Shown: piece by piece, positions 36,431 through 49,439 of the stretch
Position numbering within the stretch: position 1 is the first letter of the stretch
How the letters are laid out: each line of letters begins with the position of its first letter
Origin: Sipunculus nudus
Lineage: Eukaryota; Annelida; Sipuncula; Golfingiida; Sipunculidae
Direction: 5' to 3'
NCBI GenBank assembly: GCA_026874595.1
Contig: CM049306.1
Span: forward strand, 21,935,019 to 21,999,018
Length of the DNA: 64,000 nucleotides
Translations under genes and position numbers: made by a program
Notes under the pieces: model-generated
Databases searched by the model: none
Told to the model about the DNA's origin: nothing
What the model saw: only the letters and a program-made list of their open reading frames with translations

Positions 36431-38512
36431 AGTCGACATGAAAATAAAAAATATTTTCTTATTAATCATATATACTTGTCTTATTTTCAAAACACCACCT
36501 GTGGTTTCGGAAAGTTTCATGTATAGATTTTGAACACACCTGGCGTTAGCTTGTATTTTATGCAATATGCATATATTTGCGGTTAGCCCGAACAATTTGA
36601 CTCCATTCAAATTATTATCCATATCATTTTTATTGTTCTTGAGTATAGTCAGATGAGCGGTCTATATTTTTAATTTTTACACTATCTGGATTCGTCTCTA
36701 ACGTGATGAGACTAAGCAAGTTATTGTTGATCAAGCCTCGGATCAATTCTTTAATATTCATTAAGTGACAGTTCCATACGTCCATACGTGGGAAGGTGAA
36801 AAACAAGTAAATATATGCAGAAGAAAAAAATGGAATGCTTGTATACGACATGTTAATCAAACTGGAAGACATTGCATTGTTAAGAAAACGTGTGTATAAG
36901 ATAATATAAAGTGTGCAATCAAATATTGTAAGACACTATAATAATAAGTGATTTTTTCTTATCCATGGTAATCGATTGTACAAGAGGCAATACGAATCTG
37001 ATGCGTAACGTGTGCTACATTATTAAGAATATTTTCTAGAATTCTTGAAGTTAAGTATTCTCTTCAGTGAATGGTATTCACCATTAACAAATGCCCTTAA
37101 AATGTTATGTGAGCTACAAGCAGAATCATCAAATTCTCGGCATGTTCCAAGCCATAACAGACATGAGACAAAGGCACGTGTGGGCCAAAGTTTTAATCGT
37201 CACAGTTCGGGAACTCGATATAATAGTTCCCGTGTCGAAGGCTGAACACAAAGTCAATCAGTCCCTCACGGAGAGTGAAACACACGGCAAGGTACGGCAC
37301 TGGTACAGGTGTTTTAGACCGATGTTCCCCTTAACAGATGAAGATATTTTGAGATAAAAGTGCCTTGCTCAATATCTGATGCTTGGCCTTTCACGGCGAG
37401 CGAAACGCATGGATAGGTGGGGTGATATTTCACTTGCGCTTTGGTTTGAGTACCGGGGGGATACGTTCTTTGCCAGAGGATATCTGATTTTAGTGGCCTT
37501 AATACAGGTGCATCGTATATCTGGAGACAATTCCTGACCCACCTTGCATCGAATTAACAGAATGTTTGTGTTGGTCAAGTAAATCCATGTTAATGATACG
37601 TCCATGCAGAAATAAAAGGGAGTAACATTCATGTAATTTGCGAGTAAACCCCAAATAATTTTTATTAAATAAAAATCTATGATATACTCTCTGTAAAGGC
37701 AAAAAAAGTTTTATTCTACTCTTAACAAACTTCAGGACTATTGTTGATGCATTAAATGAATATGAAAAAGATGAAATATATGATACGTTCTTTGGGTCTT
37801 AAGCCTGAAAGGATCAGATCTTGAAAATGATACATAAAATAACAAATAATTCCTTTCATAATCACATCGCCATCGAGCACATTTTACAGATCATTTGTTG
37901 CTTTTCATGATGGACGGATCTGATAATAAGGTCGGTATTACGTTGTTTTGTCTCTTGACGGTCGATCTTCATATCTCAAGGAATGACACTTACTCAATGT
38001 CGTCCTAAAAGCGGTGCAGTGGGTCACATTTAGACCAAACACTGGAAACACCTGGGACATACTTACGTGTTATATTTGTTCCTTCTGTACAAAAGTGCGG
38101 TAAAATGCGATATGCTGTCCACAATGAAAATGAACACAACAGGTACTGAATCTACATTGGCATGAACTCTCATATGAATTTCTTCTTTAGCACAGATAAT
38201 TTTTATGCCCCAATTTTGAAATGCTATGTCATATAATTATGTACGTGTACATCTGCAGGAATTCTATTTTCAGGTCACGACTATATAAAAGGGCAATGGC
38301 ACACGCTTCCTCATATGTTATATCCTGGTGACCATTGCTTCTACGGGCCCTGTAAGCGTTCCCATTTGTTTCGTCATACCATCGAGAAACCTCTGAAAGG
38401 CGCACTCGTTGGGCGCGGGGGGAGTGGGGTGGGTGGTGGTGGTTGCAACCGTAAAACTCGCATCGCCTTGACTAAGATATAAACACACTCACGGCTTTGC
38501 GCCCTGTGCTCT
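36431..38512. other. Anonymous DNA with a tandem pair and a diverged block
   Basis: At 37266 and 37388 TCACGGAGAGTGAAACACACGG and its variant TCACGGCGAGCGAAACGCATGG (shown by position; about 120 bp apart) form a short tandem pair. 37840-38200 aligns with 49870-50230 at a constant offset near 12.05 kb. ORFs in 37045-37357 and 36630-36872 have no recognisable motif. Confidence 0.45.
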
Positions 38513-38800
38513 ACCCCATATGACTCTCATCTTCAGTTGAGCACTGCCACTCTCAAACTCAACTTCAGTTCTTCACTGCCAATCTTAATTTCATCTACAA
38601 TTGGCCACTGCCCATATAAATCTCATCTTTAGCTGAGCGCTGCCCGTATGAATCTCATATTCAATTAAGCACTGCACGTATGAATCTTATCTTATGTTGA
38701 GCACTGCCGGTACGAACCTCATCTTCAATTGAGCAGTGCACGTATGAATCTCATCTTTAGTTGAGAATTCCCTCTTTCAATTTTATCTTTAGTTGACAAT
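38513..38800. repeat. 32-bp minisatellite, left block
   Basis: About nine degenerate units of exactly 32 bp, consensus near GCCCGTATGAATCTCATC then TTTAGTTGAGCACT. Confidence 0.9.
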
Positions 38801-38802
38801 CC

Positions 38803-39374
38803 CCTACGATCTGAACACAGCGCGTGACATCCTGGTGACCTTATACTCGTAAGCTGTGACAAATAGCAGGATTCTTCAGTTTTTGCAAGGTGCCAAACAC
38901 CCAGTCAGTTTGCGCTGGATAAACTAAAATCTGATTGCCTCTGCATTTAAACAATTCTGCAGAACTGGTAGAAGAAATCAGATTGGCCTAGCGTGGAAGC
39001 AAACATGGCTGCGCCCGTGGTAAGTTCGTGTAACACTGCAAGAGAGGAAATATGCGGGGGGTAACTGACCACAGACCGCACCAGCAAGTCAGTATAAAAA
39101 CTGTGTTGAAAGCTGAGGATTGCCTCATGTGTATTCCAACGGGGGGATGGAAAAAATCAGTGCTACCGTGCGCTTTCCACCTCAGTGCAAAGTGAAGAAC
39201 ATCCGATTGTGCTCGTTATACCTGCAGTGTGATTGATTAAATATTACACAGGGGGAATTCAACAGAGACAGCACCGCCTGGTGGCCAAACCTGACCGGCA
39301 ATCGCGGTTTATTGCAGCGGTTAGTGCAGTGAATAGTTGAGCAAAGCGTTACCGGTGCTTATTGAGCGTAAGGA
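38803..39374 (+). promoter_or_regulatory. Insert splitting the minisatellite; promoter and first-exon-like
   Basis: About 570 bp that is GC-richer than its surroundings separates two blocks of the same minisatellite. It contains ATG at 39005 in good context (AAACATGG), five codons (M-A-A-P-V) and an ideal splice donor GTAAGT at 39020. Upstream is GATTGGCC (an inverted CCAAT box) near 38980. This could be a captured first exon with promoter, the start of a host gene, or an unknown element with coincidental signals. No terminal repeats or target duplication are apparent and no second exon is identified. Confidence 0.3.
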
Positions 39375-39622
39375 CCCCCCGTATGAATCTCATCTTCAAT
39401 TGAGCACTGCAAGTATGAATCTCATACTAATTTGTGCTCTTACTATATAAATCTCATCTTTGATTGAGAACTGCACGTATAAAGTACATCATATGTTGAA
39501 CTCTGCCGTAAAGAATCTCACCTTCAGTTGAGCACTGCTCAAATTAATTTCATCTTCACTTGAGCACTGCAGGTATGAATCGCATCTTTAGTTGAGCAAT
39601 GTCCGTATGAGTTTTATAATAT
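39375..39622. repeat. 32-bp minisatellite, right block
   Basis: About eight units of the same 32-bp repeat continue in the same orientation beyond the insert. Confidence 0.9.
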
Positions 39623-42100
39623 TGTTTTCATGTTCCATATTTATTTTATCCTTATATTATGCTGGAGCTCTGACTCGGTTGACCCTCATTCCATGAGGGG
39701 TAATTACGCTAGTCCGTGACATACATGTTTTATCTGTTTCTCTTAAATCCATCTCTATCAATATTGTTTATATCGGCCCATATTTTATCTCTTTCGTCAC
39801 ATAAAACAGCTTCCTGTAACAGGTAGTATCGTTTAAGGTGAAACAATGATTATATATTTCATAGTAGTATATAGGTTCTTACATTTTTATCAGAAAGAGT
39901 AAACCACATGGAAGAAATCACTTTAGGTATATGAGGATAAAAAATGTGATTGTGCTGCAAAAGATGATAGAAAAGATATATTGCATATATTTTACGACAA
40001 GGATAGAAGAGAAAATAACGAATAATTCCTTAACATTCAGATATTTCTTACATGGTTATCATGATAATCCTGGATAATCAATATTTATAACATAAGGAGC
40101 ATAATTTGCATTGTTTTATATATATTAACTTGGCGCCAAGCATTAATCACTAAATTTGAAACCTACTTTTTCCTTGAATCCTTGTCACACTGTGTTGCAT
40201 TATGTACCTGTTTTAGAACGTTCCACAGACTGGTATTCTGGTACATGCGAAAGGCCTGATATTGAAAGGTCCGATTTTCACCTTCACACATTGTCAGCTG
40301 GATATACGGTTTTATGCGACGATTGATAAGTTGTAATCAATAGGGATGTGCGGTTTTATATCGATATAACGCGATACCGTCATTCGCATATTGCGTATCC
40401 GAATAAAGGTTTCATATATCGATATTTTTTTAACGTGACTGAAACTGACCTACTGAATAAAAAGGTCTCCGGTACAAATTTTGACAACTTAATGAACTTG
40501 AGTTCAGTGAAAGACTAGCCGTGAAAGCTGCCAGCGTAGCGGTAGGCAGTTCCCGGGCAGATTAAGCTAATATTTAAGATAAGGACAAGTATAAGTAGGC
40601 TTGATGGCCCAAAAGACAAAAGGTCAGTCCCAGGGAATTTTAATTTCTACTTGATGACTTATTGGTACCAAAAAAATGGAACAAAGTGAATTACAGTACT
40701 ACTGATCTAGAACAGTAGCCTCGCGATGTGGTCCAAAGCTGTGATTGTGCACACCAATAATATTTGTCCGTCATTGCGAAATCAAATGCAGTGCCTAATA
40801 ATGTAAGGCATAAAAATTAAAAACGGTTATTTTAAATCTTTCTTTGAGTCATATTAACAATAAAATAAGTACTTTATAGAGTGATTTTTGTCAAATTTCC
40901 TGTCTGTAATACAATAACTTGCATGTAATTTCATTGTTTCATTATATTTAACATGATAATGGATTAATGGCATATTTAATGCGTTTTATATGAAAGAAAA
41001 GTTGATACAATTAAAAATATCGCGATACGCATCGCAAGATGCTCCGACATATTGCAATATATTTGAAACGGAAATAGTCGATATCTTGCAAAAAGACACA
41101 CTTGTCCTGTATTATGTGAAATGGTTAAACTTAATCGAAACAGTCCTTCCGTTGTGATCGGTTCCAAACAATTCACTTCATTTATAACAGATCTTTACTT
41201 TCCACAACGGATGTTGGTTAAAAAAATAGCCAAATCAAGAGAAGATTGAAGAAAGTGACATGAATTTGTCGTACCATTCAAAATAAATGAAACATAACCG
41301 TTCCTTATGTAGTATTATTTTATCGTGTATTATCAGTACACGAAATCTTTATAATTCTCTTACGATCCCTTTGAAAGTGACAGCAATGCTCTGTTGTTCC
41401 TTCTGTGTATTATATACAGGGAAAAAATCCTTACCATACAAATTGCTTTGAACAAAATAGATAACAGTAGACAGGCAAGGTCTATGTAAGCCAGTGTTAT
41501 TATCCTAACGTCAGTCGATCACCACGTGCTTATACAATGTTTGACCTGGCTTGCCTGTATAAATATTAATATACGAAAGATGATTCTCGTTTATACGGGA
41601 TTTTTTGGCAAAATAACTAGCATCTTTTGAACATTGCGCCCGAAGACAGTGTCAATCAAAGGTACATATCATCACGACTATTTGAATATTGCTGTTCATT
41701 TCCTTTTAATTTTAATTAATTTAATTTTTATAAAAACCGTTGCCTTTGTCGGTTTACGGTATGTTTTAGTCTCATCTACGTCTCTATAATAGGACTTCCA
41801 TATATTCTATATTCTTAAATCCTAAATATCTTTGAAGTCTCGTAATGTCTCAGTAGAAAATTCTCTTTCAAGTTCGAAACTGTTTTCATATTTGCTTTCA
41901 CCACTGTTTTTTTTTCATTTGTGGTCTTTCTAATGGAAAAACAGTCTGGATTTTCAGTCTAGTGTTTAATCAGAGGATATGTTGGCGTACTATGTTACAA
42001 ATCTTGCCTTTTTTTCAACTCTCGGGCATCTGTTTACAAGTCTACATCCATGATTTCTATCTGCCCGCATTTTCGAATTTCTATCAAAAAACAGTTTTTC
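39623..42100. other. Anonymous DNA; old blocks and a possible TE end
   Basis: 39722-40110 carries diverged-block phrases. Near 40345 AATAGGGATGTGCGGTTTTA followed by TATCGATATAACGCGATAC, and near 41010 ATATCGCGATACGCATCGC, resemble pieces of a hAT-type MITE, but no matching right end is found. Confidence 0.35.

Positions 42101-42102
<2 letters not shown>

Positions 42103-42149
<47 letters not shown>
42103..42149. repeat. (TA)n microsatellite
   Basis: Continuous TA dinucleotides. Confidence 0.97.
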
Positions 42150-42152
<3 letters not shown>

Positions 42153-43440
42153 AACATTTTTTTTTCTAGGGAAAACATTGAGCTTATCCCGGATTCGACT
42201 TTGGCCAAGGTGTCCAACGTTCCAGCCGCTTCGCTAGAAAAGCAAACTTCAAATAACGAGAGAGCTTGATCCGCTTTTATATGCACGCCGTTACAATATC
42301 ATTGACGTTATTCAATATTTTGATAAAATTTTGTTTCAAATTATGGATAAATGGATGGGTTTATTATGATTATTGTGGTTAACGTGAATGTTTTATCTAT
42401 ATTAAGTATTTTATCATCATCTTCTCTTCCCTTACATAGTACAGATATAGTATAAGCTTCACTGACTTTATGTTTCTTTATCCTTTGAAAATATTAAGTT
42501 TAACATTGTGGACGAGTATCTCCACCATTCATTTTCGCTTTGCAACGCATTAAAACGTCACACATAAAACAGAAAAAGAAAAGAGTGAACAAAAAAGGCA
42601 TTGTAATCAGGAATGATATGTCATGGCTTGAAACATTTAAGTGCTTTCCAGGTTATTGACGATAAACGTAATGTTTTGACAAGGACAAGCAATTTAACAT
42701 GAAATATACTGTTCCATATTTTATCGTGATTTGCATTTCTATCTCAGCTGAATATATATGAATAGAAAAACATATACCTGTCATAAGGATATCTGAGTTT
42801 ATGGAATCTAACCTGTGTATAGAAATTTCAAAGCAAATTAAAAAAGAAAGAGACACCGCTCATTAGCGCATGAGATAAACGTTGTTCATTGCTATAATTA
42901 TGTGAAACATCTCTCATTCCTTTAGTTCCAGTTCGTAGATTTTCTCATACTTTATTACACATTTAGCATTATCTAACTATCCTTCCTTATTAATATACAT
43001 TCTTTTTTTCTCACATAAATTTAAAACGCATAATGATGTACTTTTTATTTATCTTGCTTCCTCGGTCTTTTCTTAACCACAAAACACGTCTCTTTTATTT
43101 ATGTGTATTGTTTAAGAAAACATGCCGTGTCCTTATCTTAATAAATTTTCTAGTCAGAAACATGTAAATGCTTTTTTATCAGTTTGCATCTGCTACACTG
43201 TTTTACAAATTGAATAACTCTATTAAAAAGGGGTCTCAATTTGAATCTGACGCTAAAAATACCATATTGTAAGGAAAAAACAAGTCTTTATTGGTGAAAA
43301 TTGCAGAATAAATTTATTTAAATTACAGTGTGGTAACATTTTCATGATCTCTCGTATGCGTTCTTTCATCAAATATTAGGTATAATCAGCTAAGACGGCA
43401 TATCCGTTATCAGCACTAGAATGTTGCTGTATCTTTCCTA
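42150..43440. other. No supported feature
   Basis: AT-rich anonymous sequence. Confidence 0.5.
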
Positions 43441-43591
43441 TGTTAGGGGATGAATATTAAAGTAGACCGAACTGTCTCGCCAGTGAAGCTTCCTTTTACA
43501 GTGAAGCGGTTTGAACACCGGACATGTGCGCCACCGACATGGATTCGAATCCCGGATCAGCCCAAAATTTGATCAATTTGTCTTCTTAACA
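43441..43591 (+). mobile_element. Solo LTR of the miniature retrotransposon (TRIM)
   Basis: 151 bp aligning end to end with the LTRs at 52652-53319. It starts TGTTAGGGGATGA, shares GACCGAACTGTCTCGC-AGTGAAGCTT, GTGCGCCACCGACATGG and ATTCGAATCCCGGATC, and ends TTTGTCTTCTTAACA. It keeps the tRNA-like A-box and B-box segments. Two changes at the tips (TGTTAG, TTAACA) and about a fifth of bases differing indicate an older copy. No clear target duplication. Confidence 0.8.
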
Positions 43592-44435
43592 CTATTACTA
43601 AATAAAATTGTAGTATTATCCCAAATCAACAGGAACATTACACGCGCAGTTTCTGACGTATTTGCGCTACGATAGCCCCATCGAAAACTTTAATCAAAAT
43701 TCCAAGATTTTATGGGAAAATTACCCCCTTTATGACACAGCAGGCCTATGCTTTGACAGATTTGCACCTGATATTAATTTTTGATTTTTTTCGAATTTGA
43801 TTAAAGTTCGAACCACCATTTCAGATCTCCCCATTGCCCGATTCTGTCTCTGTTTTCCGTTGCTTCAAATGCGACTTGTTACCCATAACGGTCCTTTGGT
43901 GACAGGCAATTGATTTGCACCTGAAATTAATTTTATTAACCTAACTTTAAATGCTACAAACCTATCCTAGCTATCCCTATTACTTTTTACTTGAGTGGAA
44001 AAGGGTTGCTGGTTGGAGGGGCGACAGGCTTGTATCATGACATTATGACATCATACCTTTTCAGTAATGATACGATGTCATCAGAGAGCTGAGACTTAGG
44101 TATTGTGTTCCATGTTCTAGTAGGGATAATAGCCACATGATTGTATTGATAATTTATTGTGCATTAATTTAGAGTATCATTTTAAGATAATAAATGGGAG
44201 AGAAATTTGGTTAAAGGACACACGTGTCTGGTTAGATGTGTTTTCCAGGACAGCTTAGTCGTTAGAGAGCACTTGTGTCTCGTCTGATATGTTAATTTCA
44301 GTACGTTTAAATTAAGACGGAGCCGCCTCTTTTTTATATCAATCACTAGTGTTTGTTGTAGATTTCAAAGGAAGTGCACCTGTGAAAGTTATGTTTTCTC
44401 ACACACTGGTACTAGAGGCGTTTCCGTATTAATAT
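43592..44435. other. No supported feature
   Basis: AT-rich anonymous sequence. Confidence 0.5.
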
Positions 44436-44439
44436 TCGC

Positions 44440-45107
44440 AAAGTGGTTGACGGGCGGCGTAATTTTGGGTAATGATTTGCCGGTTGACAATCTGGAGTTG
44501 TGACGTCAACAAAGATTTATAAGGAGTGGAGTGGGACTTTTTGGGGAAAAGGGCTCGTTTCAGCGTACCGGTGTGGTATAGACTGACGAAACCTTCAGGT
44601 GTCCCAGGGCCGGCTGCATATGTTACAGTGGAGACATATGAGATGTAATGTCTACTAGCGTGGATGGTCGGTGTCTGAGGAAGCCACACGTGATTTCTCT
44701 GTAAAGGAATTCAGAGCAAATAACGCATATTGCCGACGGTCTAGAAATCTGGCGGATCGATACTTGTTGTGTGCGCTTCCAGTGACAGACAGGGGACTTT
44801 ATATATACGCATTACCTTAGAGGTCTGGATGATTCCAGGAGATATCAGCTGCAAGAGACTGTGATTCAACGCACGGAAAGAATAGTCTGTGCGCGGTACG
44901 TGGACTGTAAAACGTGTATACACAGCGAAAGATTGGGGATTATAGAAAAAAAAGTGAATACAGGACAGCGTTACAACCATGTGTTACGTGTGTGCGCGAT
45001 AGCCAAGTGGTTAGACAACGAGTGATCAGGAACTTTGCTGTTTGCCGTCACGATTGGACTCTGTGTATATATGCGATTATATTCATTGCTGGCCAAAGAA
45101 TGTAAGT
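44440..45107 (+). promoter_or_regulatory. Candidate promoter and non-coding first exon
   Basis: A GC-richer segment starts with a consensus CRE, TGACGTCA (44501-44508), 8 bp before a TATA-like TTTATAAG (44516-44523). Transcription would start about 30 bp downstream. Sequence composition stays distinct to 45101, where AAT is followed by the donor GTAAGTAA. No long ORF lies inside, so an untranslated first exon of about 550 nt is possible. An LTR promoter is the alternative, but TG/CA termini are not recognised. A downstream exon is not visible in the window. Confidence 0.35.
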
Positions 45108-45430
45108 AATTTTTGTTATATGTATTATTTTTTTGTTATCACGGGTCTTATTCCTTTTTTTGAGTGTACGTACTTACGTATATATGCCCAAATCAAGCTT
45201 TCGTTTAAATGTGACGCTCACCATGTTAATACAATGAAAGGTTCGAGATAATTTATCTGGTTCACAAAATGCTTATACAGATCATCGGTACGATTAGGCA
45301 ACACGGTAAACGTATCTGTCACGTAGAATCCTTTTTTTTAATCAACCAACCAAGCCCTGCAATAGTTCTATACAAAGTAATGAATTTAGATTGAGCGTCT
45401 GATATATAAACAAGGGACCCATGGGTCACG
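45108..45430. other. No supported feature
   Basis: AT-rich sequence between the promoter-like segment and the HINE-like element. Confidence 0.5.
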
Positions 45431-48400
45431 GCGCTCAGCTGATCGTGATTGGACTATAAATGTTTCTCCACTGTGATACTATATCGAGTCAATAAAGCTT
45501 ATGAATATCATGTACATGTTGGGCTATTATAAAGGAATGTAATGTAATATGTGAGTAAATGATAAATGAAATAACCTGACTGATGGATTAATAGAGTCAA
45601 ATAAAGTGGTTTATTTTTTATTTATTTATTTAGGGGTTGAAAATTGTGATATATTTGAGCAAATATGAATGCAATGACAGCAGTAATAAGCAGTAGTAGA
45701 ATGATGATAAGGCTATTTGTTGAAGGATCTAAAGTGTATGGTAGTCTGCAAGCGTTCAATTTGACAGATATGATGTTATGATTAACTATGCTGATGAAGT
45801 GATTTATGAATATGTGACTGTATGACACAATATCTCTTTAGTCTTGACAAGGTACATTATTGTGATGCCCACCATGTCTACATATTACACAATATTGACA
45901 TAATTTCTGGCATGTACATAGGTACCTATGGACGAATAGTTATACAAAATATTAAAGTATGAATATATCTGATTCATCTTGTGCTTGCTTACTGAGGCTG
46001 ACTTTGGGATTGGGGTTCGGAGAAGAGAAAAGTGAGGGCAGCACGAAGGTGGATGTAGAAATATTCTATTGTAATGTTTTTCATTTATATAAGAATATGA
46101 AAAGCTAAGAGGAAAGGGGCCCTCCTACTTGGTTATAGTAAAGTTCTAAATATATGATTGCAAACTAATACTCTGACAAGACTGTCATGAAGAAAAACAG
46201 TAAAAGTTATGAGATACTGTGTTGCATACGAAAATTTACAGATGGACAGGCAAGTGGACAGAATGGACTAATACCTATATTTCACTTTCAAGAGAATAAT
46301 GCATTTAAGTTTATATATAATCCTATTTTTTTAAGCAGATCCACTTTTTCAATTAAGAAGTTTTTATCTGAATCATTTTTTTATTTACAGGTTTATAAAT
46401 TTTTAATTAAAAAACCTGAAAATATAAGTTAAAATATTAGAATTGTTGCAAAAGTTGCAATCATATATACAGAGTAAAAAACATTGGGTCATATTATGCA
46501 TACACATATATTTTATTATTTTTAAATCATAAATGTTTAAACTGATTTTAAAAGAAAATAATGCCACAACATGGCATCTACAAAAATATTCCTTGAATCA
46601 CTATTAAAAAGTTTTGCACAATGGAGTTTTCAGGACATGCTTAATTTTATTCACCAAAATAAAATAAAAGTAAATTTGATAAAATAAAACATCTTTTCAA
46701 ATAAAGTATACACACTGTTGGTTGAATGAGGGACAAACAATATCATTATGCTAATTACTATCCCAGTTTTAAATAATTACTGGAATTAATAGTCAATTTC
46801 ACACCTGGTGAAGTTTTTACTCTTCTAAAGTAAGGAATTACTTATCTCATGAACATCCACACTTTCACAGCAATACACCACTTTGTGGACACAATTAAAT
46901 GTACACTTTAATCATTGTAACCCTGGTGGTTCAATACAAAATCTAAAATGTAGCATGTCCAAGAATAAAATAAAATACAGAAAAATTATAACATTCATCT
47001 AGTTTATGCACCAGCTGGGGGGGGGGGGGGGTATGAGTGCAGGGCAGAGGGGAAGCTTGCTAGTAGTGGCCAAGCTGGGCCAAGGTAAGCTGCCTGGGGT
47101 AGGTTACATAATGCAAGTGATAGCTGTGTACTACTAGGTGGGCTAGATGTAAACAACACTTGACATGGTGTATGAAAACATGAATAAAAGCTATTCATTC
47201 CAATCAATTTCTTTTGAAAGTTCAGATTTTAAAAGATTAAATCCTTATGCAGATATGCTGGGAAAATTAAATCAACAGTGCCAAAGTTGGACAAAATTTA
47301 AGGTATTGATTTTTTATTTATGCTAATAACTTGAAAAATTTGCAAAATTCAGATCTAATTTTGGGTAAACAATTGAATCTTGATTAAATAAAGTTATATT
47401 CCTGAAAAAAAGTCTTCAGCTTCAGCAATTCTCATGTTAAGTGAGCAAATATATTTCCTGATTTTTTAAAAATTGCATTATATTTTGGCCTATAACCTTA
47501 AAATAATACCCAATATTGACTTAATTTTTGGTATGTGCACAGAAAATATATGGAAGAATATGAATACTAAATACGATCAAAAACAGATCAGTGGTTTTGA
47601 TGTTAGGCAGCCTTGAAGTGTAACAGTGGCTTTTTTTTATGGAAAACGGATTTTTTTTTCCTTAATATCTCGAAGGTACAAAGTCGTAATGACCCAATTT
47701 TCGGTATGGTAGGAGATTTTGGGGACATCTAAAATTATGTCAACAGCCTGGGGAGCATGTGCACTGAATGACCTACAGTCATCAAAGTGGAATGCTTGAC
47801 AATGTAAGGGAATACAACAAGAGCCTCCCAAAAAATTCAATAACAGATTAAATCCTTATGTATACATTGTGTGAAAATTAAATCCACAGTACTTACAGGA
47901 AAAAAACGTGCTATGGCCAAAGTTGGGCAAAATTTAAGGTACCAATTTTATATTTTTGCCAATATTTAAAAAAATTTAACAAATTTTGATCTTATTTTTG
48001 GTATACAATTAAATTTTGATTAATTAAAGTTGTATTACTGGAAAAAAGTCTGTACCTTTAACACTTATGGTCTTAAGTGACCAAATATCTTCCTGGTTTT
48101 TTTACAAAGTCCATTATGTTTTGGCCCATAACTTTTTTAAATTATATAATACTGACTTAATATCTTGCATGTACATAGGAACTATATAGAGGAATATTTA
48201 TGGTAAATATGAAGAAAACCAGATGAGTGGTTCTGATATTAGGCAGTCCTGAAGTGTGAAAATAGATTTCTAATAAAAAATTGAGGTTTTTCCTTAATAT
48301 CTCAAAGGAACGAAGTCCTATTGACCCAATTTTTGGCTTGGTAGGAGATTATGGGGACATCTAACTGTATGTCGAAATTCAGATTCGTAGGTCCAACGGT

Positions 48401-48557
48401 GTCGAAACGTGCCAGTCTTACGGACGGACATCCAGACGGACAGACAGACAGACGGACGGACGGACGGCCGGACGGACGGACGGACGGACAGACAGACGGA
48501 CGGACGACGGACAATGGACCATGACTATAGCTCAGATGACTTATAGTCAGCTGAGCT
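45416..48557 (+). mobile_element. Large HINE-like element, family B
   Basis: The left end GACCCATGGGTCACGG-CGCTCAGCTGA matches that of the copy at 54443. The core has two clear monomers of about 640 bp: CAAAATTTAAGGTA at 47288 and 47927, and CTTAATTTTTGGTATG (47520) against CTTAATATCTTGCATG (48160). A degenerate third lies near 45640-46000. A long GACG-type tract runs 48421-48515. The right end is a hairpin AGCTCAGATGACT-TAT-AGTCAGCTGAGCT with one mismatch. The subterminal inverted repeat GCTCAGCTGA links both ends. No coding capacity, so a non-autonomous element. A G-tract lies at 47018-47031. Confidence 0.6.
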
Positions 48558-49430
48558 AAAAATGGATCGACAAGGAATTACAGACATAGTGCCTAATCAA
48601 GAAAAAAACGGGCATTACCAAACATGGTATAGGCAATACCAGAAAGAGGAAACCTATATATTCACGTAATAACGGGCTAGGAGTTTTCAATGACACACCC
48701 CTAATGAACGCCCCCATGAGTCTGAAGCGTTAATTTCATCCGCGTTTATTAGCTGTAGGGTTGTCATGCAGACCTCCCTGTGTCCACTAATTGTCTTAAT
48801 TGATACTCGGTGCTAATACTGTCTAAATTATTTGGACATGCTCCAAATTAATATTAATGGGTTCTAAAAATTCCACCATATTAAACCTGATGTTTAAGAC
48901 ACTATGAGCTTTACTTAGGTTTACTTGTTTTCGAAAAAATATACATAATGTATGAAAATGAACGGTTTTATGAGTGACAAAATAAAAATTGTAAATATAC
49001 TTTCATTCTTGTGTAAATTGTCTAATTAGATTCCAATTACTAAAGCTCAGGCCAGATCACTCCTGCTGTTGTAAATCACACACAAATTAATCAATGCCCT
49101 GAAATCCGAAGGTCTTTGGTTAATTTTCCATTTGAAATTGTGATGAAAATTTCCCTTCTGAAAATATTAACTCTTGTGGTAATATATGCAACTCTGCTGA
49201 GCGATATTAAACCTTTCGTCTCTAATGGTAGGCAGTTTTATTTTCACAAGTAAAAATTTGCAATTTAACGGTCAGATAAGAACTTTCATATCTCCTGATT
49301 ATGTCGATCCATCCGTAATTTTTGAAATTATACCAGGAGAAATGAGGAGTTTTAATCTTTACCGGTAGGATTTCAAGCATGCATCTTTTAGCATGGTAGA
49401 AGATCATTATAGAGGGTATATCAAATAAGA
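48558..49430. other. Anonymous DNA with an ancient block
   Basis: 48655-48810 is the diverged partner of 25485-25660. Otherwise nothing is recognised. Confidence 0.45.
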
Positions 49431-49439
49431 TGTGTAAAA

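Noticed and set aside
36294-36622. ORFs on both strands across the TA array
   Set aside because: Open frame is produced by the YIYIYI translation of (TA)n; the same artefact occurs at 29292, 41962, 41990, 52328, 52390 and 54163.
37045-37357. Overlapping plus-strand ORFs as a gene
   Set aside because: GC content is slightly raised but the stretch contains a short tandem pair and no recognisable protein features.
40345-41110. hAT-type MITE with TATCGATA/TCGCGATA words
   Set aside because: A left-end-like AGGGATGTGCGG is present but no matching right terminus or target duplication could be found.
48302-48514. Arg/Ser/Pro-rich ORF at the GACG tract
   Set aside because: The reading is generated by the simple GACG repeat of the HINE-like element.
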